Below, in pieces: positions 1-5,498 of a DNA stretch of 5,499 bases. Position 1 is the first letter of the stretch; each line of letters starts with the position of its first letter. The notes below the pieces were generated by a model. The model ran no database searches. It had not been told where the DNA came from and was given only the letters and a program-made list of their open reading frames with translations. Source of the stretch: 2-01-FULL-44-17 sp036517175 (lineage in GTDB: Bacteria > Patescibacteriota > Minisyncoccia > 2-02-FULL-40-12 > IGHO2-01-FULL-4-A); NCBI GenBank assembly GCA_036517175.1, contig DATDXQ010000011.1, positions 1-5,499 of the forward strand, in the 5' to 3' direction. The translations under genes and the position numbers were made by a program.

Positions 1-1
1 G

Positions 2-1927
2 CAAGACATAATCGTACGAATGAAAAGAATGCAAGGCTACCGAACACTATGGATTCCTGGCACGGATCATGCAGGCATTGCTGCCCAGAACGTAGTTGAG
101 AAACAGCTCGCCAAAGAAGACACAAACCGCCATGAACTTGGTCGTGATAAATTCCTTGAAAGAATGTGGCAGTGGCGTGAGAAATACGGTAATGCCATAC
201 TTGAACAGATAAAAAAACTTGGGCTATCAGTCGACTGGTCCCGCACAAAATTCACAATGGATACTGACTATCAGGAAGCGGTAAAAACTGCATTCAACCA
301 CTATTATGAAAAGGGTTGGATATACAAAGGTATTCGCGTAATAAATTGGTGCATACGCTGCTCTACAGCCATCTCAGATTTAGAAGTTAATTACGTATCA
401 GAAAAGAGCAAACTTTATTTCATCAAATATGGGCCCTTCACCCTTGCGACAACCAGACCTGAAACAAAACTGGGCGATACAGCGCTCGCCGCTCATCCAG
501 GAGACGAGAGATACAAAAAATATATAGGCAAGGAATTAGAAATAGAATCCGTAGACAATTCCATCCCTTCGGAACAGGAACCAAGGTCAAAGAAAATTAA
601 TATTTTAGTAGTTGCCGACGAAGCAGTAGATCCAAATTTCGGCACTGGAATAATAAAGGTGACTCCAGCGCATGATGTTACTGATGCTGAGATAGGACAA
701 CGCAATAATCTGCCATCAATCCAAATAATAGACAAGCATGGCAAGATGAATGAAAATGCAGGAATTCGATACCAAGGATTAAAAACATCTACCACACGTG
801 AAAAAATAGTATCAGACCTGGAAACAATAGGTTTAATAGAAAAAATAGAAGAATACGAACACAATGTAGGACGATGTGATCGATGCAATTCTTTAATAGA
901 ACCCCTGCCATCCGAACAATGGTTTTTGAAAATGAAAGAACTTGCCAAACTTGCGTTAGATGCAGTTGAGAATGGCGAGGTAAAAATACACCCGGAACGC
1001 TGGGTTGGCCCATACAAAAACTGGCTGAATAACATACGCGACTGGAACATATCAAGACAACTTTGGTGGGGACACAAAATACCCATTGACGGAGAAGAGG
1101 ATGTTTTAGATACTTGGTTTTCATCTGCGCTCTGGCCATTTGCAACCTTAGGCTGGCCCCTTCTTCGCCCCCGCGCCAAGGCTACGCCGAGCGAGCAAGG
1201 CTCCGAAGGGCAAGCCTCCAAAAGTGACTTTGAGCAATACTACCCAACTGATTTCATAACATCAGATCGAGGCATTCTATTCCTTTGGCAAGTACGCATG
1301 ATTTTCTCTGGTATGGAATTTACCGGCAAGCCACCGTTCAAAGACATATATATACACGCAACAGTTTTAACCAAAGATGGTAAGCGTATGTCCAAATCAC
1401 TGGGCACTGGAATAAATCCACTCGATTTGATAGAGAAGTATGGCACAGATGCCCTCCGATTCGGACTTGCTTCTCAGGCCACTGGACTTCAAGACTTACG
1501 TTTTGGAGAAGATCTTTTAGTAATGGGCAAAAAATTCGCAAATAAAATTTGGAACATAGCCCGTTACGCCTTGATCAAGTTGCCAGAAGAAACAAATTGG
1601 GAAGCTCAGGATTCAACAAAAGGACTTGATGACATAGCCCAACAATTAAATTCCCTGGCTATATCAGTTACTGAGAACATAAACCGTTATGAATTTGCAG
1701 AAGCCGCCAACACACTCTACCATTTCATCTGGCATGAATTTGCTGATAAATATATAGAATACAGCAAAGATAAGGAGGATGAAAAAACCAGAAAGACACT
1801 CGCCTATTTGATAATTAACTCCCTCAAACTCCTTCATCCATTTATGCCATTCGTAACTGAAGAAATATGGTCACACTTGCCCACCAAAGAAAGGAAGTTG
1901 CTCATGGTGGAAAGCTGGCCCTCCTAA
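2..1927 (+). CDS. valS: Valyl-tRNA synthetase, 5'-truncated by window edge
   Basis: Class I aminoacyl-tRNA synthetase that charges tRNA-Val with valine in the cytoplasm and edits mischarged threonine. The reading frame is open from base 2; residues QDIIVR before the ATG at 20 continue the family pattern, so that ATG is internal and the HIGH motif lies just upstream of the window. Numbering from the ATG at 20: GTDHAGI 14-20; first zinc half-site NWCIRC 109-114; TTRPET 144-149 opening the CP1 editing domain; FGTGIIKVTPAHD 207-219, with F207, K213, T215, D219 and D222 matching known ValRS editing positions; second zinc half-site CDRC 286-289; ISRQLWWGHKIP 344-355; DVLDTWFSS 361-369; KMSKS loop as RMSKS 456-460; then a helical anticodon-binding domain ending in ESWPS. 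Oddities are the missing second zinc-ribbon insert after HKIP, a GC-rich in-frame insert near 381-401, and no C-terminal coiled coil. The frame is intact, so a functional gene is likely. ValRS rather than IleRS is supported by the editing and NWC motifs. Confidence 0.96.
   Translation, partial: QDIIVRMKRMQGYRTLWIPGTDHAGIAAQNVVEKQLAKEDTNRHELGRDKFLERMWQWREKYGNAILEQIKKLGLSVDWSRTKFTMDTDYQEAVKTAFNHYYEKGWIYKGIRVINWCIRCSTAISDLEVNYVSEKSKLYFIKYGPFTLATTRPETKLGDTALAAHPGDERYKKYIGKELEIESVDNSIPSEQEPRSKKINILVVADEAVDPNFGTGIIKVTPAHDVTDAEIGQRNNLPSIQIIDKHGKMNENAGIRYQGLKTSTTREKIVSDLETIGLIEKIEEYEHNVGRCDRCNSLIEPLPSEQWFLKMKELAKLALDAVENGEVKIHPERWVGPYKNWLNNIRDWNISRQLWWGHKIPIDGEEDVLDTWFSSALWPFATLGWPLLRPRAKATPSEQGSEGQASKSDFEQYYPTDFITSDRGILFLWQVRMIFSGMEFTGKPPFKDIYIHATVLTKDGKRMSKSLGTGINPLDLIEKYGTDALRFGLASQATGLQDLRFGEDLLVMGKKFANKIWNIARYALIKLPEETNWEAQDSTKGLDDIAQQLNSLAISVTENINRYEFAEAANTLYHFIWHEFADKYIEYSKDKEDEKTRKTLAYLIINSLKLLHPFMPFVTEEIWSHLPTKERKLLMVESWPS
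1157..1222 (+). repeat. GC-rich in-frame insert inside valS
   Basis: This stretch (1157-1219) has about 71% G+C by hand count, while the gene around it is clearly AT-leaning. It encodes a low-complexity run of A, S, P, E, Q, G, K and R (from LLRPRAKATP to GQASK, residues about 381-401) between GWP and the YYPTDF region. In usual ValRS proteins those two segments are separated by only a few residues. The DNA contains CAAGGCT twice (1177-1183 and 1196-1202) and a related CAAGCCT at 1211-1217. There are no stop codons in the gene's frame. The simplest reading is an interspersed repeat captured in frame, as known for Rickettsia palindromic elements; membership of any named family is not shown. 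It probably forms a disordered surface loop. The exact ends are uncertain by several bases. Confidence 0.6.
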
Positions 1928-1940
1928 AAAAGCTTCCTCG

Positions 1941-1949
1941 TGTTAAAAT
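1941..1949 (+). promoter_or_regulatory. Extended -10 promoter before the PrsW-like gene
   Basis: TG-T-TAAAAT (TG 1941-1942, hexamer 1944-1949) ends six bases before the GTG start at 1956. No good -35 box sits 16-18 bases upstream, which an extended -10 tolerates. Transcription would begin at or next to the start codon, giving a leaderless mRNA. The same design recurs before the next two genes, which raises confidence in this weaker copy. Read-through from valS, whose stop is 28 bases upstream of the start with no terminator between, remains possible. Confidence 0.5.
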
Positions 1950-1955
1950 TAAATA

Positions 1956-2690
1956 GTGGATTTTAAAACAGCGCTATTATTGATTCTTATGGGTTTGTCC
2001 CCAAGTCTTTTTTGGCTTCTTTTTTATTTAAAAAAAGATCTCAGGCCAGAGCCCAAATATCTGGTTTCCAAGACATTTGCCATGGGTATCATCGTGGCTC
2101 CATTGGCGGTAATCGCCCAATGGAGCGTTCGGAGCACAGCCCTTTATTTTAACTCGGCTTATGATGCATCGAGTTCCGTTGTGTTCTTCACGCTTGCGGC
2201 CTTGATTGAGGAAGTTGTAAAATTTTTGGCCGTCAGATTTGTTGTATTACGAGACTCAGAATTCGACGAGCCATTAGATGCAATGGTCTATATGGTGGTT
2301 GCCGGTTTGGGTTTTGCGGCAATAGAAAATCTGCTCATACTATTTCAAACTATTCCAAGTGGCATAGACTCAACTATCCAAATACTTCTCTTGAGATTTG
2401 CCGGAGCTACCCTGCTACATGCTGTATCCTCCGCCGCAGTCGGTTACTTCTTGGCGCTAGCCTGGTTTTACAGTCACCATTGCGCCAAGATCATAACCGC
2501 CGGGCTTGGTGTTGGTACAGTGATTCATTTAGTATTTAATCTTATTCTTCTTGGCAGCAAGGGCAAACCTGAAGGTTTCATAATCTCAACAATCTTCCTG
2601 TTTATCAGCGCGTTTATGATATCCTCTCTCTTCAGAAAACTAAAAAAGCGAGAGGTCGCTGACCTGATTCGTGCAGGTGTTCATAATTAA
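1956..2690 (+). CDS. PrsW-family intramembrane protease homologue
   Basis: A 244-residue polytopic membrane protein with the PrsW family signature; PrsW of Bacillus cleaves the anti-sigma factor RsiW inside the membrane. Visible motifs: EEVVK at 85-89, a DEPLDAMVY segment at 104-112 followed by GLGFAAIEN at 117-125, HAVSSAAVG at 155-163, and HLVFN at 191-195. E85/E86, E124, H155 and H191 are the candidate catalytic or metal-binding residues. Roughly seven hydrophobic segments can be drawn: about 5-25, 40-60, 74-97, 109-131, 143-171, 179-200 and 207-225. A basic tail (RKLKKRE) follows the last one. The GTG at 1956 is chosen over the ATG at 1989 because it keeps the first membrane segment whole and sits six bases after an extended -10 box. 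No Shine-Dalgarno is seen. The substrate is unknown: no sigma or anti-sigma gene lies in the window, so a signalling role is only inferred from the family. Confidence 0.85.
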   Translation: MDFKTALLLILMGLSPSLFWLLFYLKKDLRPEPKYLVSKTFAMGIIVAPLAVIAQWSVRSTALYFNSAYDASSSVVFFTLAALIEEVVKFLAVRFVVLRDSEFDEPLDAMVYMVVAGLGFAAIENLLILFQTIPSGIDSTIQILLLRFAGATLLHAVSSAAVGYFLALAWFYSHHCAKIITAGLGVGTVIHLVFNLILLGSKGKPEGFIISTIFLFISAFMISSLFRKLKKREVADLIRAGVHN

Positions 2691-2701
2691 GAACTTGCTT
2701 G

Positions 2702-2710
2702 TGGTATAAT
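2702..2710 (+). promoter_or_regulatory. Consensus extended -10 promoter for hsp20
   Basis: TG-G-TATAAT is a perfect extended -10 (hexamer 2705-2710). The ATG of the small heat-shock gene begins at 2718, where transcription itself is expected to start, so the mRNA is probably leaderless. There is no Shine-Dalgarno in the interval TAATTCA. No convincing -35 is present at normal spacing, and no CIRCE-type inverted repeat is visible in the 27-base gap, so no heat-shock repressor site can be assigned. Confidence 0.72.
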
Positions 2711-2717
2711 TAATTCA

Positions 2718-3158
2718 ATGAGTGATTTTTTTGAAGAACAATTTATCAAAAATGATAGCGTTGAAGAATCTGGTGAAGCAGAGCTAACAGCTGCAAGAAA
2801 CCATTCGAAAGCCAATGCACCAACAGATGATGAAGGCCATCTTACGGTTGATGTTTACCAGACCGAAGATGAGATAATAGTCCAGTCAACGATAGCGGGA
2901 GTTACCGCAGATGACATTGATATAACAATCACAAGCGACATGGTAACTATAAAGGGCAGGAGAGAATCTTCTGAGAAGGTTAAGGCATCTGATTATTATT
3001 ACAGGGAACTCTATTGGGGAGCTTTTTCTCGTTCCATAATATTACCCGAGGAGATAGATGCCGATAATGCCAAGGCCTCGATGAAAAATGGCATACTGAC
3101 AATAAGAATGCCCAAGTTAAGCAAAAACAAAACCAAAAAACTCCGGATTGCAGCTTAA
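2718..3158 (+). CDS. Small heat-shock protein, Hsp20/alpha-crystallin family
   Basis: An ATP-independent holdase chaperone of 146 residues, expected to bind unfolding proteins in the cytoplasm as an oligomer. Residues 1-40 are a variable acidic N-terminal arm (MSDFFEEQFI and onward). Residues about 41-134 form the alpha-crystallin domain: GHLTVDVYQTEDEIIV, AGVTADDIDITI, YRELYWGAFSRSIILP at 95-110, and the diagnostic A-x-x-x-NGIL signature at 120-127. The tail is short and lysine-rich. It has no clear I-x-I oligomerisation motif; only LRI at 142-144 resembles one, so assembly may be weaker or different. It lies 27 bases after the PrsW-like gene but has its own consensus extended -10 box, and it is closed by a strong terminator, making it a probable single-gene transcript with possible read-through from upstream. 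Confidence 0.93.
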   Translation: MSDFFEEQFIKNDSVEESGEAELTAARNHSKANAPTDDEGHLTVDVYQTEDEIIVQSTIAGVTADDIDITITSDMVTIKGRRESSEKVKASDYYYRELYWGAFSRSIILPEEIDADNAKASMKNGILTIRMPKLSKNKTKKLRIAA

Positions 3159-3180
3159 TTACACAAACAAATCAAGCACC

Positions 3181-3236
3181 ACAATATCCCCTCACCGGCC
3201 GGCTTACTAGTCGGTCGTTGAGGGGATATTGTTTTT
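3181..3236 (+). terminator. Strong intrinsic terminator after hsp20
   Basis: Arms 3181-3194 and 3219-3232 are perfectly complementary over 14 bp. After one C/T mismatch (3195/3218) the stem continues for nine more pairs, including two G-U, to a TACT loop at 3205-3208. A TTTTT tract at 3232-3236 follows, and an A-rich run does not immediately flank the other side, so it acts rightward. It sits 22 bases after the hsp20 stop and ends about six bases before the promoter of the next gene, which separates the two transcripts. Confidence 0.9.
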
Positions 3237-3242
3237 AGGACA

Positions 3243-3251
3243 TGCTAAAAT
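3243..3251 (+). promoter_or_regulatory. Extended -10 promoter of the VanW gene; decides its start
   Basis: TG-C-TAAAAT (hexamer 3246-3251) lies eight bases before the ATG at 3260, the same geometry seen before the two upstream genes. It overlaps the earlier in-frame ATG at 3242-3244. If this promoter is used, that ATG is not transcribed and translation must begin at 3260. No Shine-Dalgarno precedes either ATG. Confidence 0.6.
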
Positions 3252-3259
3252 TAATCGGT

Positions 3260-4441
3260 ATGAAATCTAAGACCATAAAGCACATGGCCATATTCTCGAC
3301 ATTGGGAATAGTTTTTATTATTGGGCAGATTTTTTATTACGCTAATCTTTCTAGTAAATTTTTAAAATCTGCTGGAGAAAACAGACCTAATCTTCAAGCT
3401 AATTTAATTAATATTGTTTTCCTCAAGTTGATCTTAGTAACCCCCTCCAGAGAATTAAATGTTTCCCAAAAAGATATGGAAAATTGGGTTCAAGCATATG
3501 ACAGAAGTTACACAGGCAAGAACGAGTTACGTTTAAATCATGATGCAATAGGAATGTACCTTGCCAAAATAGCTAAACATTTTAGCATTACATCAATTAA
3601 TGCAAGGTTAACTATATCTACCAGTGGCCAAACAAGTGAGTTCCGTACCTCTAAAAATGGCCAGTCCCTAAATATACCGTCTAGCACCTTAGAAATATCT
3701 TCAGCAATTTTCAAACACAAATCTTCAGAAAGCACAACAATAAAAATTAATCTCGTACTAGATGAGATTATTCCTGATATCACTCTTGATAAAGTGAATC
3801 GCCTCGGCATAAAAGAATTGCTTGCCACCGGTGAATCAGATTTTACAGGCTCCCCCAAATTCAGAACCCAAAACATACATGCCGGTTCTGATAAGTTCAG
3901 CGGAATCATAGTAAAGCCTGGCGATGAATTCTCTTTCAATGAAGCACTAGGAGAAGTTACAGCATCAACAGGATTTGTTCCTGAATTGGTAATAAAAAAC
4001 GGCACACTCACACCCGAATATGGCGGTGGAATATGCCAAGTCTCAACAACTCTTTTTAGAGCGGTGGTCGAGGCTGGTTTACCCATATTAGAACGTCACG
4101 CTCATTCTCTTCCAGTTCGCTACTACAACCCCCAAGGTTATGATGCCACTATTTACCCGGGTGTTTCAGACTTTAGATTTAAAAATGATACGCAATCTCA
4201 TATCTTGATACAGCCTAAAATAGTAGGTTCCAAAATATATTTTGAAATTTATGGAACCAAAGACGGACGTAAAACAGTTATCGATGGCCCACACCAATAC
4301 GACATCCAAGCAAACGGCTCAATGAAGGCATGGCTGGGAAGAACCGTAACATACACCGACGGTCATGAGATTAAAGACACCTTCAACTCCTCATACAAAT
4401 CTCCATCTCTCTTTCCAACAGTTCGTAATCCACTCGAATAG
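3260..4441 (+). CDS. Membrane-anchored VanW-domain protein
   Basis: A 393-residue protein. Residues about 8-26 (MAIFSTLGIVFIIGQIF region) form one hydrophobic segment after a basic start (MKSKTIKH), typical of a signal anchor with the rest outside the membrane. Residues about 60-190 are poorly conserved and match the position of the peptidoglycan-binding-like domain that often precedes VanW. Residues about 192-340 are the VanW domain: GESDFTGSPKFRTQNI, VKPGDEFSFN, the hallmark PEYGGGICQVSTTLF (about 252-266), ERHAHSLPV, YDATIYPGVSDFRFKN. A short conserved-looking tail with TVTYTDG follows. VanW proteins occur in some vancomycin-resistance clusters, but the domain's biochemical role is unsettled and no other van gene is here, so resistance should not be inferred; a cell-surface role is the safest reading. 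The start at 3260 rather than 3242 is chosen because a promoter box covers the earlier ATG (with 3242 the protein would be 399 residues). Confidence 0.88.
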   Translation: MKSKTIKHMAIFSTLGIVFIIGQIFYYANLSSKFLKSAGENRPNLQANLINIVFLKLILVTPSRELNVSQKDMENWVQAYDRSYTGKNELRLNHDAIGMYLAKIAKHFSITSINARLTISTSGQTSEFRTSKNGQSLNIPSSTLEISSAIFKHKSSESTTIKINLVLDEIIPDITLDKVNRLGIKELLATGESDFTGSPKFRTQNIHAGSDKFSGIIVKPGDEFSFNEALGEVTASTGFVPELVIKNGTLTPEYGGGICQVSTTLFRAVVEAGLPILERHAHSLPVRYYNPQGYDATIYPGVSDFRFKNDTQSHILIQPKIVGSKIYFEIYGTKDGRKTVIDGPHQYDIQANGSMKAWLGRTVTYTDGHEIKDTFNSSYKSPSLFPTVRNPLE

Positions 4442-4489
4442 TTCGTAGATTAGAGATCGCAAACGTACCCGATCACCCCACAGTAACTT

Positions 4490-4538
4490 CATGAAAACAC
4501 GAGGTCCGACCTCGTAGGTCGGACCTCGTGTTTTCATG
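4490..4538. terminator. 23-bp hairpin, likely two-way terminator, built on REP copy 1
   Basis: A perfect inverted repeat: arms 4490-4512 and 4516-4538, with loop CGT at 4513-4515. The GC-rich core ends in GTGTTTTCATG on both strands, so each direction reads a strong stem followed by a T-run, though the T-run is itself inside the outer stem. On the plus strand TTCTT follows. It lies between the convergent VanW gene (stop at 4441) and the transposase gene (stop codon at 4542-4544), a few bases from the latter. Function as a bidirectional terminator is inferred from structure and position. Confidence 0.7.
4500..4529. repeat. REP-like hairpin repeat, copy 1
   Basis: A 30-base element identical to 5309-5338. 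It is a tandem pair of a 14-base unit, AGGTCCGACCTCGT then AGGTCGGACCTCGT, differing at one base, preceded by CG. The same bases form a perfect hairpin with loop CGT. Each unit is also internally palindromic (AGGTC-N-GACCT). This copy lies just past the 3' end of the REP-type transposase gene. Confidence 0.85.
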
Positions 4539-4541
4539 TTC

Positions 4542-5228
4542 TTACAAACTTGGGTCAAAATCGATACCAACTTCTTCTACATCCTCTCTGCCACCCTCAG
4601 TAATCCATTCTTTCAATTTTATTTTATATGAGGCAGAGTTCTTAAAAAATTCTTTTATAAATTTTTGACTTTCTATTCCTGGATACCTATATTCCCCAAC
4701 AAAGTCACTCAAACTAGACCATTGATAGCCCACCAGTTTATTTACAATGGATTCTGCGTTAATTTTTTTATCAACATTTATATTCATAATTTCTAAGGGA
4801 TTCATGTGTATATAATGCGGTATATAAAATAGGTGTCGATCCGTTGCTATTCTCACGGCTCTAAATTTGTTTTGAAATAAAGATCCGACTCGATTATTTA
4901 TTTTATTAAAATACATTGAATAACCTGTACATAATTTTTGCATGAATAATGGTATTCCACTTTCTCTTTTTTGCCTTAAAAGAAGGTGAAAATGATTTGG
5001 CATAAGACAAAAAGAAATAACCTCCACTAAAGGCTGCCGATTTATATTTTCTTTCTCTTTATAAATACGATCTGCCCCATTAAATGTTACAGGCAAAAAA
5101 GTGTTAAAAATAAAAATTCCGTCTAAAAACCTCTTGAAGTCAGCTTCCTTCAAAAAAATATTCCTCTTTTCAACACCACGATTATAAATATGATATATTT
5201 CGTTATTACTAAACTGTGGTTTAATCAT
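4542..5228 (-). CDS. REP-associated tyrosine transposase (Y1_Tnp / IS200-like, RAYT)
   Basis: A 228-residue single-strand-specific HUH endonuclease of the Y1 transposase family, expected to bind and cut hairpin repeats. Visible landmarks: the N-terminal YHIYNRGVEKRNIF pattern at 12-25 followed by a phenylalanine-rich helix; FCLMPNHFHLLL at 73-84 with the metal-binding H79-x-H81 pair; a helix with TGYSMYFNK at 101-109 that carries the catalytic tyrosine (Y106, or less likely Y103); GSLFQNKFRAV at 115-125; IPHYIHMNP at 136-144; and the family's YQWSS segment at 168-172. It is longer than the roughly 165-residue E. coli TnpA_REP, with an acidic C-terminal tail. The coding strand is more AT-rich than the neighbouring genes, which fits horizontal origin. 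No Shine-Dalgarno precedes the ATG; weak minus-strand -10 candidates are TATGTT, 11 bases before the ATG, and TAAAAT at 5260-5265. All hallmark residues are present, so the protein could be active. Confidence 0.92.
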   Translation of the reverse strand: MIKPQFSNNEIYHIYNRGVEKRNIFLKEADFKRFLDGIFIFNTFLPVTFNGADRIYKEKENINRQPLVEVISFCLMPNHFHLLLRQKRESGIPLFMQKLCTGYSMYFNKINNRVGSLFQNKFRAVRIATDRHLFYIPHYIHMNPLEIMNINVDKKINAESIVNKLVGYQWSSLSDFVGEYRYPGIESQKFIKEFFKNSASYKIKLKEWITEGGREDVEEVGIDFDPSL

Positions 5229-5263
5229 TGTATCTGAATAACATAATCCCTTGTTTTAAATTT

Positions 5264-5292
5264 TACAAGTTTTTCTATATACGAAACTTGTA
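5264..5292. repeat. Inverted repeat upstream of the transposase gene
   Basis: TACAAGTTT (5264-5272) and AAACTTGTA (5284-5292) are perfect 9-base complements around an 11-base AT-rich spacer. The repeat lies 36-64 bases upstream of the leftward transposase start, between that gene and hairpin copy 2. It could be an operator-like site, part of the element, or chance in AT-rich DNA; no T-run supports a terminator in the rightward direction. Confidence 0.4.
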
Positions 5293-5308
5293 CGGTCCCT
5301 GTTGTCTC

Positions 5309-5338
5309 CGAGGTCCGACCTCGTAGGTCGGACCTCGT
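5309..5338. repeat. REP-like hairpin repeat, copy 2
   Basis: Identical over 30 bases to 4500-4529 and in the same orientation. The stem is 13 bp (5309-5321 with 5325-5337, loop CGT 5322-5324). The flanking bases differ from copy 1, so only the core is shared and the longer arms of copy 1 are absent here. It has no downstream T-run and is not by itself a convincing terminator. Confidence 0.85.
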
Positions 5339-5361
5339 CTTAGTGAAGGGAAGTGCAAAAT

Positions 5362-5420
5362 AAAAAAGCCCTCGCTGTCCGTGAGGTCCCAGTTTGACGT
5401 GGGTGGACAGCGAGGAGCTT
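5362..5420 (-). terminator. Leftward intrinsic terminator with structured loop
   Basis: Arms 5370-5380 and 5405-5415 are perfectly complementary over 11 GC-rich bases. They extend by AAGC/GCTT (5366-5369 with 5417-5420) around a single bulged A at 5416. A small CCCA/TGGG pairing (5388-5391 with 5400-5403) sits inside the loop. Read on the minus strand, the stem runs into TTTTTTA (the A-run 5362-5367 on the plus strand), the classic intrinsic terminator layout. It would end a transcript entering from beyond the right edge and insulate the transposase gene from it. Confidence 0.8.
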
Positions 5421-5432
5421 GAATGGAAGGAA

Positions 5433-5498
5433 CTACTTGTACTTTTGGGGCTTTCTAAATTCTGCCCCTTCGAACTTCCTCGAAGTATTCATCTGAGA
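5433..5498 (-). CDS. Possible C-terminal tail of an unseen leftward gene
   Basis: The leftward terminator at 5362-5420 implies a minus-strand transcript from the right. One minus frame stays open from the edge to a stop codon at 5433-5435, 12 bases before the terminator stem, giving a short basic tail ending EFRKPQKYK. A second frame (ISDEYFEEVRRGRI) stops at 5455-5457 and is an equal candidate. Neither tail is recognisable. Two small inverted repeats here (GGGGC/GCCCC at 5447-5451/5464-5468; CTTCGA/TCGAAG at 5468-5473/5480-5485) leave room for a structured RNA instead. Confidence 0.25.
   Translation of the reverse strand, partial: SQMNTSRKFEGAEFRKPQKYK

Larger units (their letters stand above)
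4500..5338. mobile_element. Putative REP/RAYT unit: transposase gene flanked by identical hairpins
   Basis: A REP-family tyrosine transposase gene (4542-5228, minus strand) lies between two identical 30-base hairpins in the same orientation, one abutting its 3' end and one about 80 bases upstream of its start. RAYT genes are known to sit beside the REP palindromes they act on. Nothing here shows movement: there are no target-site duplications, and RAYTs generally do not mobilise as ordinary insertion sequences. The outer limits are therefore defined only by the repeats. Confidence 0.6.

Noticed and set aside
493..1221. A 242-codon minus-strand open frame across valS
   Set aside because: It overlaps well-conserved ValRS motifs in the sense frame, its translation is serine/cysteine/proline-rich with no recognisable domain, and it ends within the GC-rich insert; it is a shadow of valS.
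1..1927. valS as a pseudogene because of missing segments and an insert
   Set aside because: The frame is uninterrupted, the editing residues and KMSKS loop are kept, and the deletions fall at domain boundaries, which fits a reduced but working enzyme.
3538..4086. A 182-codon minus-strand open frame inside the VanW gene
   Set aside because: The sense strand carries the complete VanW signature; the antisense translation shows no domain, and no promoter was recognised for it.
3260..4441. Vancomycin-resistance gene
   Set aside because: The VanW domain is widespread outside resistance clusters and no vanHAX- or vanRS-like gene is present here.
4420..4447. Direct repeat AGTTCGTA at 4420-4427 and 4440-4447 around the VanW stop codon
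   Set aside because: Only eight bases, one copy within coding sequence, with no associated structure; likely chance.
4500..5338. CRISPR array suggested by identical 30-base palindromic repeats
   Set aside because: Only two copies, about 780 bases apart with a transposase gene between; no regular spacers and no cas genes.
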